Below, in pieces: positions 5,572 through 5,860 of a stretch of 5,860 bases of DNA. The notes beneath the pieces were generated by a model, which saw nothing but the letters and a program-made list of their open reading frames with translations, searched no databases and was not told the origin of the DNA. The position numbers and the translations under genes were made by a program. Source of the stretch: Candidatus Scatomorpha stercorigallinarum (GTDB lineage Bacteria > Bacillota_A > Clostridia > Oscillospirales > Oscillospiraceae). Where the stretch lies: contig DVOV01000053.1 of the NCBI GenBank assembly GCA_018713375.1, positions 1 through 5,860 of the forward strand. The letters run 5' to 3'. Positions within the stretch are counted from its first letter, which is position 1. Each line of letters opens with the position of its first letter.

Positions 5572-5860
5572 ATGAGCGACGCCATACTTGAAGTCCGCCA
5601 CCTCTCCAAGAGCTTCGGGAGCAACGAAGTGCTGCGGGACATCGACTTTGACGTCCGCGCTGGAGACGTCACCAGCATCATCGGCGCTTCCGGCTCCGGT
5701 AAGAGCACGCTGCTCAGGTGCATCAACCTGCTGGAGACGCCCAGCAGCGGCGATGTGCTCTTCCACGGCGAGAGCGTCGTCAGCGGCAAGGTGAACCCCA
5801 ACAAATACCGCGCCAAGGTGGGCATGGTGTTCCAGAGCTTCAACCTCTTTGAGAACATGA
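5572..5860 (+). CDS. Amino acid ABC transporter ATP-binding protein (partial, cut by window end)
   Basis: The first 96 codons of the importer's ATPase are present, running off the right edge with no stop. The protein starts MSDAILEVRHLSKSFG, as usual for GlnQ/HisP-type ATPases. Walker A is GASGSGKST (38-46), and the Q-loop is VFQSFNLF with Gln88. The signature motif, Walker B and H-loop would lie beyond the window. The ATG is one base after the permease stop, and its ribosome binding site AGGGAGGG (5556-5563) lies inside the permease's last codons at eight-base spacing, so the two genes are almost certainly co-expressed. The protein would sit on the cytoplasmic face, bound to the permease, and power lysine uptake by ATP hydrolysis. 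Confidence 0.95.
   Translation, partial: MSDAILEVRHLSKSFGSNEVLRDIDFDVRAGDVTSIIGASGSGKSTLLRCINLLETPSSGDVLFHGESVVSGKVNPNKYRAKVGMVFQSFNLFENM

Overview
The window is one end-to-end stretch of GC-rich bacterial chromosome holding two divergent operons separated by about 680 bases of regulatory DNA. The composition, a lysine riboswitch, a lipoprotein-type solute-binding protein and strong purine-rich ribosome binding sites together suggest a high-GC member of the Bacillota (Clostridia, perhaps an Oscillospirales-like gut bacterium). The taxonomic placement is inference.

Left operon (minus strand, read from 2933 down to 105): a nitrilase-superfamily amidohydrolase, a maltose/galactoside-type sugar O-acetyltransferase and a cytoplasmic GH13 alpha-glycosidase. 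The genes are 15 and 21 bases apart, and each has its own GGAGG-type ribosome binding site. All three proteins are intact, with their catalytic residues in place. A sigma-A-like promoter is visible in front of the operon. A long stem-loop at the window's left edge may be its terminator.

Right operon (plus strand, from 3086 to beyond the window end): a strong housekeeping promoter, a complete lysine riboswitch aptamer, a terminator-like stem-loop, about 250 further leader bases with no assigned role, then the genes of a polar amino acid ABC importer. These are the substrate-binding lipoprotein, the permease and the first 96 codons of the ATPase. The riboswitch makes L-lysine the best-supported substrate: when lysine is plentiful the aptamer should fold and shut the operon down, and when it is scarce the importer should be made. 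A stem-loop between the binding-protein and permease genes could help keep binding protein in excess.

I see no mobile element, CRISPR array, tRNA or rRNA. Nothing here looks like a wholly new system. The less ordinary points are the two-part leader of the transporter, the hydrophilic tail on the permease, the paired inverted repeats between the divergent promoters, and the grouping of an amidase, an acetyltransferase and a glycosidase.
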